DNA of 64,000 nucleotides from Massilia frigida (GCF_011682175.1 NZ_WHJG01000004.1:62001-126000), one strand, 5' to 3'. Shown: positions 1 through 10,387, counted from the stretch's first letter. Notes: generated by a model not told the origin, from the sequence alone. A program made the numbers and translations.

Positions 1-2867
1 CCCTTGCGCGCGGCGGCCATGATGGCGCCCGGCGCGTAGTCGGCGCTGTAGAAGCGGTCGCCCGCCTGCACTTCGACCGGCTGGTCGGGCGGCAGCGGGC
101 AATCGATGCCGAACAGGCGCCGCGCATAGTCGCGCGCGTAGCGGTATACGCAGCGCCCATCCTGGTCGGCCAGGTACACCGGTTCGATGCGCAGGCCCGG
201 TTCGACCCGCGCCAGCAATTCGATGAGCTGCATGCGCACCACCCGTTCGATCCCGGTCTTGAGGTCGTGGCGCGCGATCGAGGTGACGTCGACCAGCAGC
301 TGGCGCGGCGCCAGCGCTTCCGGCATGACGGCCAGGCACTGGGCGCTGCGGCGCACCAGCGCGTCGTCGGCATGCAGCGCAGGCTGCGCGGCCAGCGCCG
401 CCAGCAGGGCGCCGCGTGCGCCGGCTGCCGGCGCGTAGGTCTGTTCCAGCGCTTCGGCATACAGGCGCGCGCTGTGGGCGGGGCTGTGCAGGGTATGCAG
501 CAGGGTGCGCGCGCGCTCGCCCAGCGCGCCGCGGCGGGCCGGATCGGCATGCAAGCCTTCCAGCGCTTCGCGCAGCTGCGCCATGCTGAACTGGTCGGGC
601 AAGCCCCACACCGCATCCGGCGCCAGTTCGGCCATCGAACCGTTGGCGTTGACGATGGTCGCCAGCCCGTAGTTCAGGCAGTCGAGCACCGCGGCCGAGG
701 TTTCGCCGCGCGACTGGCAGCGCAGCTGCACGCCGACGTCGGCCGCTTGCAGATATTGGTGGTACACCGCTTCGTCGGTCCAGCCGGCGATGCGCATGCG
801 CTTGCCGCCGGCGCTGGCCAGGGTGGCGTTGATCGCCACGCCATAGTCGCCGCCATCGTTGGCGCCGACCAGCACCAGTTCGCAGCGTGGATTGGCGTGC
901 AGGGTGGAGCTGAGCCAGGCGTCGAGCAATTCCTGGCTATGCTTGGTATGCGCCACGAAGCCGAAGCTGCACACCAAAAAGACATCGTCGGCGATGCCTA
1001 GCGCGCGCCGGGCGGCAGCGCGGTCCTCGGCCTGCGGCAGGGCGCGCGGCAGCGGCACCACGCTCCAGTCGCCCGCCGCCAGCGCTCCGTACCACTGGCG
1101 CGCCAGCGCGCGCGCATGCTGCGAATGGACCACCACGCGGCGCGCCTGGCGCAGCACGGCCAGGTTGCACGGATACAGGTTGCGGGCGTCGAGCGCGCGC
1201 GCCGGGTCCAGCCCGGCCAGCAGCGCGGCCATGCCATGGCCTTCGTAGAGGGCATCGGTCCAGCCGTTGGGAATCGCGCCGGCCATCTGTTCGTAGGCCA
1301 GCACGCTGCTGATGAAAAAGTCGTGCAGCACCACCACGCCCGGATGGCGCGCCAGCAGCCCGAACATATGGCTGTGGAAGGGGCTGTTGCCGAACTGGTA
1401 CAGGATGCGGTCGAACTGGCCGGCGTTCTGGTCGAACCAGGCGGCGCTGCGGCGGGGCAGGGCGGCCAGGGACGGCGGCAGCAGCACCTTGTCCTGCTGG
1501 ACGATCAATTCGATGTCGTAGTGTTCCATCATGGCCCGCAGCACCTGGGCCGCGTAGTCGGCGATGCCGGTGCGCTCGGGCGGCAGCGGCGAGACGAACG
1601 CCAGGCGCGGACGTCTGGCCGGCAGGGCCGCCACCGGCGCGGGCACGTTGCCGAAACGCGCTTCCAGCGCGCGCAGGGCCTTGGTGGCGCTCGCGTCCCA
1701 CGAAAAGCGCGCGGCCTGGGCGCGCCCGTGCACGCGCAGGCGTTCCTGCATGGCCGGGTCTTGCAGCACCTGGGTGATTTTTTCGGCGATCGATTGCGGC
1801 CGGTCGGCGTCGAACAGCGCTTCCGCGCAGCCCACCACTTCCGGGATGCTGGTGTTGTTGGCGCCGATGACCAGCGCGCCGCAAGCCATCGCTTCGAGCG
1901 CCGGCAGGCCGAAGCCTTCGTGGCGCGAGGGGAAGATGAACAGGGCGGCAGCCTGGTACAGGCGAATCAGGTCGGCGTCGCTGACGTAGCCGGTCAGGAT
2001 CAGCTGGTCCTTTTCGAGGCCGCGCTTGGCCGCGTGGGCCACCAGCTCGGCGCGTTCGCGCTCGCCCATCTTGCTGGCGATGAGCAGCTGGTGGGCGTCG
2101 CGCAGCGCCGGCGGCAGCAGGCAGTAGGCGGTGATCAGGCCATCGATGTTCTTGCGCGCGTCGAAGCCGCCCGGCGCGTACATCAGCATCTGGCGCGTGA
2201 TGCCGAAGCGCGCGCGCAGTTCGGCCAGTTGTTGCGGCGTGCTGTCGGACGGACGGAAGGACTGGTCGACCGCGGTGGAGATGGCGGTCACCGACTCGGG
2301 CGCCAGGCCAAGCGCGTCGATCGCTTCCTGGCGCGAGTAGTCCGAGATCGACAGCAGCAGGCCGGCGCTGCGCAGCGAAGCGATCTTGCGGTCGTAGTAG
2401 GTGCGCTGGGTCTGGCTGCCGAGGTAGGCGGCCGGATTGAGGAAGGGGATCAGGTCGTACAGCACCACCGCCGTGCGCGCGGCGCCGTCGAAGGCGCCGA
2501 CCGAGACCACGGCATCGTCGACGAAGCCCTCGAACAGGCTGGTGACCAGCACCGCGTCCGGGCGCAGCTGGGCGATGAAATACTCGCGCATCAATTCAGC
2601 GGCGCGGCAGCGCTCGCTGTTGCCTTCCTCGATTTCGGCGACCGGGCCGACGATGTCGAACACCCGGATGCGTTCGGCCGGCACCAGGCCGGCGAAGGCG
2701 CGCCGCAGTTCGGCGATGGCGCCGCCCAGCGCGCCGTTCAGGACCAGCCAGACTTCATGCTCGCCGGCGTTGCGCGCCACGCCCAGCGCCAGGGCCAGGG
2801 AATAACGGCCGATGCCGCGAAAACGGCTCTCCGACTGGGCGCCCTGCAGGTCGATCACAATCCGCAT
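1..2867 (-). CDS. Multidomain GT4-type glycosyltransferase, O-antigen polymerising type (partial, 3' end off the window)
   Basis: The gene starts with ATG at 2867 and stays open to the left edge, giving 955 visible codons without a stop. The protein begins MRIVIDLQG. A first GT4 domain (about residues 1-380) carries GFDARKN and the E-x7-E region EGFGLPALEAMACG near 318-331. A second glycosyltransferase domain starts near 420 (FVSPLPPERTGIADY). A third begins near 865 (LLVDVTSIARHDLKTGIERV). Such fused enzymes, like WbdA, extend the repeat unit of ABC-exported polymannose-type O-antigens on undecaprenyl carriers in the cytoplasm. The TGATG junction with the upstream methyltransferase gene indicates translational coupling. 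The sugar and linkage cannot be read from sequence. Confidence 0.85.
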   Translation of the reverse strand, partial: MRIVIDLQGAQSESRFRGIGRYSLALALGVARNAGEHEVWLVLNGALGGAIAELRRAFAGLVPAERIRVFDIVGPVAEIEEGNSERCRAAELMREYFIAQLRPDAVLVTSLFEGFVDDAVVSVGAFDGAARTAVVLYDLIPFLNPAAYLGSQTQRTYYDRKIASLRSAGLLLSISDYSRQEAIDALGLAPESVTAISTAVDQSFRPSDSTPQQLAELRARFGITRQMLMYAPGGFDARKNIDGLITAYCLLPPALRDAHQLLIASKMGERERAELVAHAAKRGLEKDQLILTGYVSDADLIRLYQAAALFIFPSRHEGFGLPALEAMACGALVIGANNTSIPEVVGCAEALFDADRPQSIAEKITQVLQDPAMQERLRVHGRAQAARFSWDASATKALRALEARFGNVPAPVAALPARRPRLAFVSPLPPERTGIADYAAQVLRAMMEHYDIELIVQQDKVLLPPSLAALPRRSAAWFDQNAGQFDRILYQFGNSPFHSHMFGLLARHPGVVVLHDFFISSVLAYEQMAGAIPNGWTDALYEGHGMAALLAGLDPARALDARNLYPCNLAVLRQARRVVVHSQHARALARQWYGALAAGDWSVVPLPRALPQAEDRAAARRALGIADDVFLVCSFGFVAHTKHSQELLDAWLSSTLHANPRCELVLVGANDGGDYGVAINATLASAGGKRMRIAGWTDEAVYHQYLQAADVGVQLRCQSRGETSAAVLDCLNYGLATIVNANGSMAELAPDAVWGLPDQFSMAQLREALEGLHADPARRGALGERARTLLHTLHSPAHSARLYAEALEQTYAPAAGARGALLAALAAQPALHADDALVRRSAQCLAVMPEALAPRQLLVDVTSIARHDLKTGIERVVRMQLIELLARVEPGLRIEPVYLADQDGRCVYRYARDYARRLFGIDCPLPPDQPVEVQAGDRFYSADYAPGAIMAAARK

Positions 2868-4369
2868 CACTTGTTCCTTGCTTCCATGGCTTGTTTGAGT
2901 TCGTGGTACATGCGCTGCTCGCGCGGCGACAGGTCGGCCGCGCTGGCGCTCGGGGTGGGCGCGGCGGCGGCCGGCGGCGGCGGCGGAGCATTGCCGCGCC
3001 GCAGGACGCCGTACAGGCGCGCGTGCAGGCCGGGGAAGCGCCGCAGCACCGTCAGCGCCATGCGCTTGATGCGTGGGCGGCGCAGCATGGCGCGCATGAA
3101 GCTCAGCAGCGGCCCGCTCAGGCGCCGTTTCACGCCGCTCGCAATGCGTCCCTCGCGCGCCGCGCTGCGCAGGCGGTAAGTGGTGCCGGCCAGTGCGCGC
3201 AGCGGCGCCGTCACGCGCCAGGAGCTGCTCGCCAGCAGGGCCGCCACGTGGGCGTCGGCTTGCTGGGCGCGCGCTTCGGCCACGCCGATGCGATGTCCGA
3301 GGGCGTCGAGCTGGCCCTGGAGCTGGCCCTGGATGTGCCCGATCTGGGCCTGGAACTGGGTCTGGGCTTGCAGCGCCAGCTGGACCTGCTGCACCATCTG
3401 GCCTTGCAGTTCGGCCAGGCGGTCGGCATTCGGGCCGACCCGCTGCAGGATCGGTTCGGCCATCTCCAGCCGCAGGCGGTGCTGCTCGACGCCGGCCGCC
3501 ACCCGCGCCACGCCCTGGTGCGCTTCGCCGAGCGAGACCAGGCCGTCCTGCAGCGCGTGCTCGACGCGCTGTATCGTGTGTTCGGCGCGCGCGATGCCGG
3601 CGTGCAGTTCGGTGCGGCGCTGGTTATCCTGCTCTTCGAAGCGCAGCGCCAGGTCGGACAGGCCGATGCCGAACTTGGCGGCGAAAGGCGCGGCAAACGC
3701 GGCCAGCGCCTCGGGCGCGGCATCCTTCTGGCCGAGCACCGCGTAATCGGGGCTGACGCCATCGAGCACGTTGATCAGGCCAATCGGCGCGTCGGTGTGC
3801 AGCTGCGCCGCTTCTTGCAGGCGCAGCACCTTGTGGCGCGGGAAGCCGGCAAAGCCGGTCACGAATTCGAGCAGCGGCGCCGGGATTGGCTTGAGGTGCG
3901 AGGGATCCATGTAGAAGCTGGAGGCGCCCACTACCAGGTTTTCGGGGTTCGGCGTTTCCATGATCAGCAAGCCGCCCGGCAGCAGCACGCGCAGCGCTTC
4001 GGCGATCAAGAGCTGGACCTGGTCGAACGGAATGTGCTCGACCAGGTGGAAGGCCGACACCATGGCCACGCTGGCGTCGCCACAGGCGCGCAGGGCCGAC
4101 AGGGCGTCGGTCAGTTCGGCGTGCAGGCCGCGTTCGCGGCAGGCCGCCAGCATGCCTTGGTCGAGGTCGACGCCGCGCGGCGCGAAGCCATGCTCGGTCA
4201 GCAGTTCGAGCCATTCGCCGCGTCCGCAGCCCAGGTCGAGCACCGCGCCGCCCGGATACAGCGCGGCCAGGGGCGCGAAGAAGGGCTGGTAGGCCATCAG
4301 GCGCGCTTTGATCAGGGGCCGCGCGCCGCGGTAGCGGTCTTCAAAGGCGCGGTAAAAATTGTCGCTCAT
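2867..4369 (-). CDS. SAM-dependent methyltransferase with C-terminal coiled coil (WbdD-like, no kinase domain seen)
   Basis: This 500-residue protein has a class I methyltransferase fold at the N-terminus (VLDLGCGRGEW near 44-54, then a FHLVEHIPFDQ region). A Gln/Glu/Ala-rich coiled coil spans about 250-385, and a strongly basic tail follows. I chose the ATG at 4369 (MSDNFYRAF) because it overlaps the wzt stop as ATGA; a longer upstream reading would run into wzt. In E. coli O9a, WbdD ends polymannose chains by phosphorylating and methylating the terminal sugar, and its coiled coil measures chain length. The order methyltransferase then coiled coil, next to wzt/wzm and a multidomain glycosyltransferase, suggests the same terminator role. 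I see no kinase motif, so capping would be by methylation alone. Confidence 0.8.
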   Translation of the reverse strand: MSDNFYRAFEDRYRGARPLIKARLMAYQPFFAPLAALYPGGAVLDLGCGRGEWLELLTEHGFAPRGVDLDQGMLAACRERGLHAELTDALSALRACGDASVAMVSAFHLVEHIPFDQVQLLIAEALRVLLPGGLLIMETPNPENLVVGASSFYMDPSHLKPIPAPLLEFVTGFAGFPRHKVLRLQEAAQLHTDAPIGLINVLDGVSPDYAVLGQKDAAPEALAAFAAPFAAKFGIGLSDLALRFEEQDNQRRTELHAGIARAEHTIQRVEHALQDGLVSLGEAHQGVARVAAGVEQHRLRLEMAEPILQRVGPNADRLAELQGQMVQQVQLALQAQTQFQAQIGHIQGQLQGQLDALGHRIGVAEARAQQADAHVAALLASSSWRVTAPLRALAGTTYRLRSAAREGRIASGVKRRLSGPLLSFMRAMLRRPRIKRMALTVLRRFPGLHARLYGVLRRGNAPPPPPAAAAPTPSASAADLSPREQRMYHELKQAMEARNK

Positions 4370-5586
4370 CGCAGGATCTCCACTTGCGGTTCGAGCCAGC
4401 TGGTGCCGACGAATTGTTTGCGGTTCATGTTCATGACAATGAAGAGGAAGGCCAGGTCGCGCCATTCGTAGTTGTCGCCCAAATGGGTTTCGGTGCTGGT
4501 CAGCGCGGTGGTGAGCGAGTAGCTGCCTTCGCCCAGGTTGAGCGGAAAGCGGAAGCGGAAGTCGATTTCTTCGCCGGCGGCCACGTCGTGCAGCGCCATG
4601 TCCATGTGGTGGGTATTGGTGCCGTACATCTGCTGGCCGAGGCGGTCCTTGATCATGTAGCCGAGTACCAGGCGCTCAAGCGGCGCATGCACGCGCACGC
4701 GGATGCGCAAGGTGACGGCGGCGCCCACGTTGACCGTTTCGAGCGCGCGCCCGGCCTCGTCTTCGAGGGTGATCGCGGTCACCGTCGCTTCGCCGCTGCC
4801 GGAACTGGTGCGGGTGCGCCCGGCCTCGGTGACCACCTGCTCGACGCCGGCGCCGTCGCGCGAGGCGATCAGCGCGTTGTAGTAATCCATGACCTGTTCC
4901 GGGCTGCCCTGGGAGGCCAGGCGCCCGCCGTCGAGCAGCAGCGCGCGTTCGCAGATCGACTGGATCGCGGCGCGGTCGTGGCTGACGATGAGCAAGGTGG
5001 TGCCCAGTTTCTGGAACTGGCGGATGCGCTCGAAGCTCTTGTGCTGGAAGTAGGCGTCGCCCACCGACAGCGCTTCGTCGACGATCAGCACGTCGGGGCG
5101 CTTGACGGTGGCCACGCTGAAGGCCAGGCGCATCTGCATGCCGGACGAGTAGACCCGCACCGGCTGGTCGATGTAGTCGCCGATGTCGGCGAACGCTTCG
5201 ATCTGCGGCATCAGCTCGCCGATTTCATCGACCGTCAGGCCAATCAGCTGGCCGGCCATGAAGGCGTTCTGGCGCCCGCTGAAGTCGGGATGGAAGCCCA
5301 TGCCCAGTTCCAGCAGCGCGGCCACGCGGCCGGTGATGCGCACGCTGCCGGTGGTCGGCTGGGCGGTGCCGGTGATCAGCTTGAGCAGGGTGCTCTTGCC
5401 GGCGCCGTTGATGCCGATGATGCCGACCGCTTCGCCGGGTGCGAGCTGGAAGCTGACATCCTGGATCACCCACTTGAGGCGGTGGCGCGCGCCAAGGAAG
5501 GGCAGCACCCATTCCCACAGGCGCCCCCAGCGGTTGTCATACTGCTTGTAGGCCTTGCCCAGGTTGCTGACAACGATACTGCCCAT
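4366..5586 (-). CDS. wzt: O-antigen/polysaccharide ABC transporter ATP-binding protein with C-terminal carbohydrate-binding domain
   Basis: This 406-residue protein powers export of undecaprenyl-linked O-polysaccharide across the inner membrane with the Wzm permease. Walker A is GINGAGKST (58-66), the signature is YSSGMQMRL (146-154), and Walker B is VLIVDEALSVGD. The C-terminal part (about 255-406) is a beta-rich Wzt_C-type domain, which in E. coli O9a recognises the methylated chain end. It overlaps wzm by one base (TGATG) and the methyltransferase by four (ATGA), so export and capping genes are translationally coupled. It is 78% identical over the first 180 residues to the second Wzt at 8907-10250. 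Confidence 0.93.
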   Translation of the reverse strand: MGSIVVSNLGKAYKQYDNRWGRLWEWVLPFLGARHRLKWVIQDVSFQLAPGEAVGIIGINGAGKSTLLKLITGTAQPTTGSVRITGRVAALLELGMGFHPDFSGRQNAFMAGQLIGLTVDEIGELMPQIEAFADIGDYIDQPVRVYSSGMQMRLAFSVATVKRPDVLIVDEALSVGDAYFQHKSFERIRQFQKLGTTLLIVSHDRAAIQSICERALLLDGGRLASQGSPEQVMDYYNALIASRDGAGVEQVVTEAGRTRTSSGSGEATVTAITLEDEAGRALETVNVGAAVTLRIRVRVHAPLERLVLGYMIKDRLGQQMYGTNTHHMDMALHDVAAGEEIDFRFRFPLNLGEGSYSLTTALTSTETHLGDNYEWRDLAFLFIVMNMNRKQFVGTSWLEPQVEILR

Positions 5587-6386
5587 CAGAGTTCATCCAC
5601 CATTTCACCGGCGCGCTTGCGGAACAGCAGTAAACCCATGACGCAGCACAGCACGGTGAGCACCGCGATCGGCAGCAGGCTGGCCCAGTCGGGCATCTGG
5701 CCCTTGACCAGGATGGTCTGGTAGGCGCCGATCACGCCGGCCATCGGGTTAAACACGAGCAGCTCGCGCACCGCCGGCGGCAGCGCGCTGACCGGGTAGA
5801 CGATGGGCGTGAACCAGAACCAGAATTGCAGCAGGATGGTGAAGAACTGGCCGACGTCGCGGAAGAAGACGTTGAGCACGCCGAGCACCATGCCCAGCCC
5901 GATCGAGAACAGGATCTGCAGCAGCAGCACCGGATACAGCGCGAAGTAAATCCAGCCGGGGAAGGTGCCCGAGATGACCATGAAGGCGGTGAACAGGCCG
6001 AAGATGATGGCGAAGTTGATGCCGGCATTGAGCACCACGATGATCGGCAGGCAGATGCGGGGGAATTGCAGCTTCTTGATCAGGTTGGCGTTTTCCAGGA
6101 ACACGGTCTGGCCGCGCGTGGTGATTTCGGCGAACAGGCCCCAGGTCAGCGCGCCCGCGCACAGGTAGATGCTGTAGGCGAAGGTCGAATCGACCCCTTG
6201 CAGGCGGCTGCCCATCACTTCCGAAAAGATGACGGTGTAGACGATCACCATCGCCAGCGGATTGAGGACGGTCCAGACGGCGCCGAACAGGGAATTGCGG
6301 TACTTGGACTGGAATTCGCGCTTGACGCTGCCGAGCACGAAGCCGCGGTAGCGCCACACGCCGCTGAACATCGACAGCGAGATCAT
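5586..6386 (-). CDS. wzm: O-antigen/polysaccharide ABC transporter permease
   Basis: This 266-residue ABC-2 type permease has about six hydrophobic segments and the family N-terminus MISLSMFSGVWRYRGFVLGS followed by KREFQSKYRNSLFGAVW. It forms the inner-membrane channel that moves lipid-linked O-polysaccharide to the periplasm for ligation by WaaL. It is the first gene of a leftward operon (wzm-wzt-methyltransferase-glycosyltransferase) with one- or four-base overlaps throughout. It is the only permease in the window, although two Wzt ATPases are present. The ATG at 6386 matches the usual family start; no strong Shine-Dalgarno is visible. A 34-codon frame upstream overlaps this ATG. Confidence 0.93.
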   Translation of the reverse strand: MISLSMFSGVWRYRGFVLGSVKREFQSKYRNSLFGAVWTVLNPLAMVIVYTVIFSEVMGSRLQGVDSTFAYSIYLCAGALTWGLFAEITTRGQTVFLENANLIKKLQFPRICLPIIVVLNAGINFAIIFGLFTAFMVISGTFPGWIYFALYPVLLLQILFSIGLGMVLGVLNVFFRDVGQFFTILLQFWFWFTPIVYPVSALPPAVRELLVFNPMAGVIGAYQTILVKGQMPDWASLLPIAVLTVLCCVMGLLLFRKRAGEMVDEL

Positions 6387-6616
6387 GCGCGCGCGGCGCG
6401 GACGAACGGCGCGCAGGTGCGGGTGGGCGTGGCTCGCGCACTGGCGGCTAACAGCAGGGTCAGGGGTTGGATCGTGTCGATTTTCATATGGGAAATGTAG
6501 GGTCGCGGAAGGGCTACCGGTTCAGCTGCCCGCGGCCGCCACGGCTTGCGCGGGCGCCAGCCGGACTGCCGCGGGATCCCTGTCGCCGCTGTTACCGTGG
6601 CGTCAAAAGGCTCGGG

Positions 6617-6625
6617 ATTATACCA
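6617..6625 (-). promoter_or_regulatory. Extended -10 promoter element for the wzm operon
   Basis: Read leftward the sequence is TGGTATAAT, a perfect -10 hexamer with the TGn extension that can compensate for a poor -35. Transcription would start near 6610, about 220 bases before the wzm ATG. That is a long leader, as is common for polysaccharide operons controlled by antitermination. Confidence 0.5.
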
Positions 6626-6703
6626 TGCGGCCCTGCGCCAATCGATGGGAAAGGCATGCGCAGCGGCAGCCGGGACGATCTGGCAGTAGGCGAACTGAGC
6701 AGT

Positions 6704-6709
6704 TATAAT
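6704..6709 (+). promoter_or_regulatory. Candidate -10 box (TATAAT) for the acyltransferase gene
   Basis: A perfect TATAAT lies 30 bases before the ATG at 6739, giving a short leader of about 23 bases. The region 17 bases upstream (tggcag) is a poor -35, so the call rests on the hexamer and its position. Confidence 0.35.
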
Positions 6710-6738
6710 ATTGCATTTTACAAACGTCACTTCCCCAC

Positions 6739-7911
6739 ATGCAAAATTCCCACGTCCAGCGTGCCGACCCCGGCGCCGCCAGCGGCAAGCTGGCCGGCAT
6801 CGACCTGTTGCGCTTCGCCAGCGCGCTGGCGGTGCTGCTGTGGCATTACCAGCATTTTTCCTTCGTGGCCAACCAGGCGCGCGATTTCCATACCGAAGTC
6901 CAGCCGCTGTTCGGCCTGCTTTCCCTGTTCTACCGCTATGGCTTGTACGGAGTGCAAGTATTCTGGTGCATTTCGGGATTCATCTTTTTCTGGAAATACG
7001 GGCAGGCGCTGGCCGACAAGACGGTCGACGGCGGGCGCTTTTTCCTGTTGCGCTTTTCGCGCCTGTATCCGCTGCACCTGATTTCCCTGCTGCTGGTGGC
7101 GGCTGGGCAAGTGCTGCATGCGAGCACTCACTCCTGGTATTTCGTCTACCGCGATAACAGCCTGTCGAGCTTCTTCTTGCAGCTGGGCATGGCGAGCCAC
7201 TGGTTCTTTCCGCTGACGGGCTTTTCCTTCAATGCGCCGATCTGGAGCGTGTCGCTGGAAGTGATCGCTTACCTGTTTTTCTTCGGCTTCAGCCGCCTGG
7301 CCGGCGTGGGCGCGCGCGCCACCGTGGGCGCGCTGGCGGTGCTGGCGCTGGCGCGCTATTCCAGCGATCTGCCGCTGATCGAATGCCTGCTGTTTTTCTA
7401 TCTGGGCGGGGTGCTGGCGCTGCTCGACCGGCGCAGCGCCGCCTGGAGCGCCGTGGCGCGCCATGGCCTGGGCGCGCTGCTGGCCGTGGCGCTGGTGGGG
7501 CTGGCGGGGGCCACGGCGGCGGCCGCCATCAAGCCCGAGCACGCCCTGTTCGGCATCGTGCCGGCCCTGGTGTACCTGATGCTGCAGTACGTGCGCCCGG
7601 CCCACGCGGGAGCGCAAACGCTGTTCTCACGCCTGGGCAATCTGACCTATGCCAGCTACCTGCTGCATTTTCCGCTGCAGCTGGCCATTGCGCTGGTGTG
7701 CGGGGCGCTCGGGTGCGCCATCCCGTGGCGCTCGCCATGGCTGCTGCTCGGCTTCCTGGGGGCCACCTTCGCGCTGTCCCATGTGTGCTACCACCGCGTC
7801 GAGCTGCCGCTGCAGGCGTGGATCCGGGCTTGGCCGGGCTTGGGCGGCACTGTCGGCAGGATCAGGCGCGGCAGGTTTCCATCAGTGCGAACACCTGTTC
7901 CGGGCGCGTGA
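6739..7911 (+). CDS. Acyltransferase family 3 membrane protein (OafA/YrhL-like O-acetylase)
   Basis: This 390-residue integral membrane protein has about ten hydrophobic segments. The family N-terminus is present: LAGIDLLRFASALAVLLWHY, with the catalytic-type His of the L-R-F...W-H pattern at about residue 34. A second signature is GVQVFWCISGFIFFW. Members transfer acetyl or other acyl groups to polysaccharides at the cytoplasmic membrane. It is divergent from the O-antigen export operon, so O-acetylation of this O-antigen is the likely role. The acceptor is not evident. Its last 50 bases overlap, tail to tail, the end of the gene on the opposite strand. Confidence 0.88.
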   Translation: MQNSHVQRADPGAASGKLAGIDLLRFASALAVLLWHYQHFSFVANQARDFHTEVQPLFGLLSLFYRYGLYGVQVFWCISGFIFFWKYGQALADKTVDGGRFFLLRFSRLYPLHLISLLLVAAGQVLHASTHSWYFVYRDNSLSSFFLQLGMASHWFFPLTGFSFNAPIWSVSLEVIAYLFFFGFSRLAGVGARATVGALAVLALARYSSDLPLIECLLFFYLGGVLALLDRRSAAWSAVARHGLGALLAVALVGLAGATAAAAIKPEHALFGIVPALVYLMLQYVRPAHAGAQTLFSRLGNLTYASYLLHFPLQLAIALVCGALGCAIPWRSPWLLLGFLGATFALSHVCYHRVELPLQAWIRAWPGLGGTVGRIRRGRFPSVRTPVPGA

Positions 7912-8776
7912 CGCGCTTGTGGGCGCGCGTGATGCTGGCCCACAGCGAGGGCGCGGCGGCGCCGTGGCCGAGCGCGAAGCCGGCCGGCAGGCGGCACAGG
8001 TCGAGGATCAGGCCTTCGCCGGCCATGTCGATCTCGTGCCGCAGCGTCCAGTCGCGCTCGAACACCATCAGCTTGCCGGAGGTAAAGTCGCGCGACTTGC
8101 GTTCGGTAAGGGCGGAAATGCCGACGCAGCGGGTGCTGGCGTCGAACGCCACGCCGCGCGGAAAACCGCCGGTATCGAGCACGAAGCCGGAATCGCTCAG
8201 CAGGCGGCTTTCGGCCGAGGAACAGGAAAACAGTTCGCCATTTTCGCGCCAGATATTGTGGCCGCAATTGCCCATGGCCACGGTCTGCACCAGTTCGCGG
8301 CTTGCCAGCGAGAAGCCGAACAGCTCGCTCGGGCCACGGTTGTGCCCCAGGATCCAGACTAGGCCCTGGTCGAACATGAAGGAATTGAAGTGGTTGACGT
8401 CGCCGCCATCCTGGGCGCCGAACGGATACCAGCGTTCCCACGACTGGCCATCCCAGATGGCGATCATGTTGTCGTAGGAACTGGTGAGCCACAGCTTGCC
8501 GTCGTGCCAGGCGATCTCGTGCAGGTCGCGCAGGGGGAAGGGCGCTTGCAGGCGCTCGCACAGCGCGAGCGAGCGGTCGAACACGAGCACGTCGCCGCGT
8601 TCTTCGGACGGCGGCACGTCGGACGATACCAGCCGGTTGCGGGCGGCGACGAACAGATGCTTGTCGTTATGGGCGATGCCGTAGTACAGCCCGTGACCAC
8701 GGTCGAGCACATGCGCGTGGCCGCTGGTGGTATTGAGCAATAAGAACGATTGCGATGTGGTAATTAGTAAATTCAT
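7862..8776 (-). CDS. Protein of unknown function with beta-propeller-like repeats
   Basis: The ATG at 8776 gives 304 residues starting MNLLITTSQSFLLLN. I see no signal peptide or membrane segment. The protein is built of repeated short strands with Trp/Gly/Asp patterns (EIAWHDGKLWLTSSYDNMIA, IWDGQSWERWYPFG, GLVWILGHNRGPSELFGFSL), which resembles a beta-propeller. It sits between an O-antigen acyltransferase and a second wzt, so a role in surface polysaccharide is possible but unproven. A perfect TATAAT on the same strand at 8864-8869 gives a leader of about 80 bases. No good ribosome site precedes the ATG. I do not recognise a named family with confidence. Confidence 0.7.
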   Translation of the reverse strand: MNLLITTSQSFLLLNTTSGHAHVLDRGHGLYYGIAHNDKHLFVAARNRLVSSDVPPSEERGDVLVFDRSLALCERLQAPFPLRDLHEIAWHDGKLWLTSSYDNMIAIWDGQSWERWYPFGAQDGGDVNHFNSFMFDQGLVWILGHNRGPSELFGFSLASRELVQTVAMGNCGHNIWRENGELFSCSSAESRLLSDSGFVLDTGGFPRGVAFDASTRCVGISALTERKSRDFTSGKLMVFERDWTLRHEIDMAGEGLILDLCRLPAGFALGHGAAAPSLWASITRAHKRVTRPEQVFALMETCRA

Positions 8777-8863
8777 GAGGCAAGGAACCGTGTTGACAGG
8801 ATGCGCCTGTCGCAATGTTGCATGCACGGCGCCTGATGCCGCTAGGCGGCATTCGAATCGGCG

Positions 8864-8869
8864 ATTATA
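8864..8869 (-). promoter_or_regulatory. Candidate -10 box (TATAAT, leftward) for the propeller-like gene
   Basis: The leftward strand reads TATAAT in the 130-base gap between this gene and the second wzt. It would let the unknown gene be transcribed independently of that wzt. No strong -35 is seen; TTGTCG lies 19 bases upstream. Confidence 0.35.
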
Positions 8870-8906
8870 ACGTGAAGGCGGAGTCGGCCGACAACACGCG
8901 AGGATT

Positions 8907-10250
<1,344 letters not shown>

Positions 10251-10328
10251 CAGCGCATGCTCCGTGGGCGCGAAATTGCTATCGTCATAGAACATTCATT
10301 GGTTAAGGCCGGCGCGCCGGGGTGGGCG

Positions 10329-10334
10329 ATTATA
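10329..10334 (-). promoter_or_regulatory. Candidate -10 box (TATAAT, leftward) for the second wzt
   Basis: The leftward strand reads CTGTATAATCG. Transcription would start near 10321, about 70 bases before the preferred ATG at 10250. No clear -35 is visible. Confidence 0.4.
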
Positions 10335-10387
10335 CAGCAGGCATGCGCGCGGCCGCGTCGCGCGGGCCGGCACGGCAGGCGTCAGGA

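Larger units (their letters stand above)
6387..6738. other. Divergent intergenic region between wzm and an acyltransferase gene
   Basis: These 352 bases carry promoters in both directions. Leftward, TGG-TATAAT (extended -10) lies at 6617-6625 and would leave an untranslated leader of about 220 bases before wzm. Rightward, TATAAT at 6704-6709 lies about 30 bases before the acyltransferase ATG. No convincing -35 hexamer accompanies either. The leader contains a 34-codon frame (6487 to 6383, leftward) that overlaps the wzm start as ATGA but has no clear ribosome site. Confidence 0.5.
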
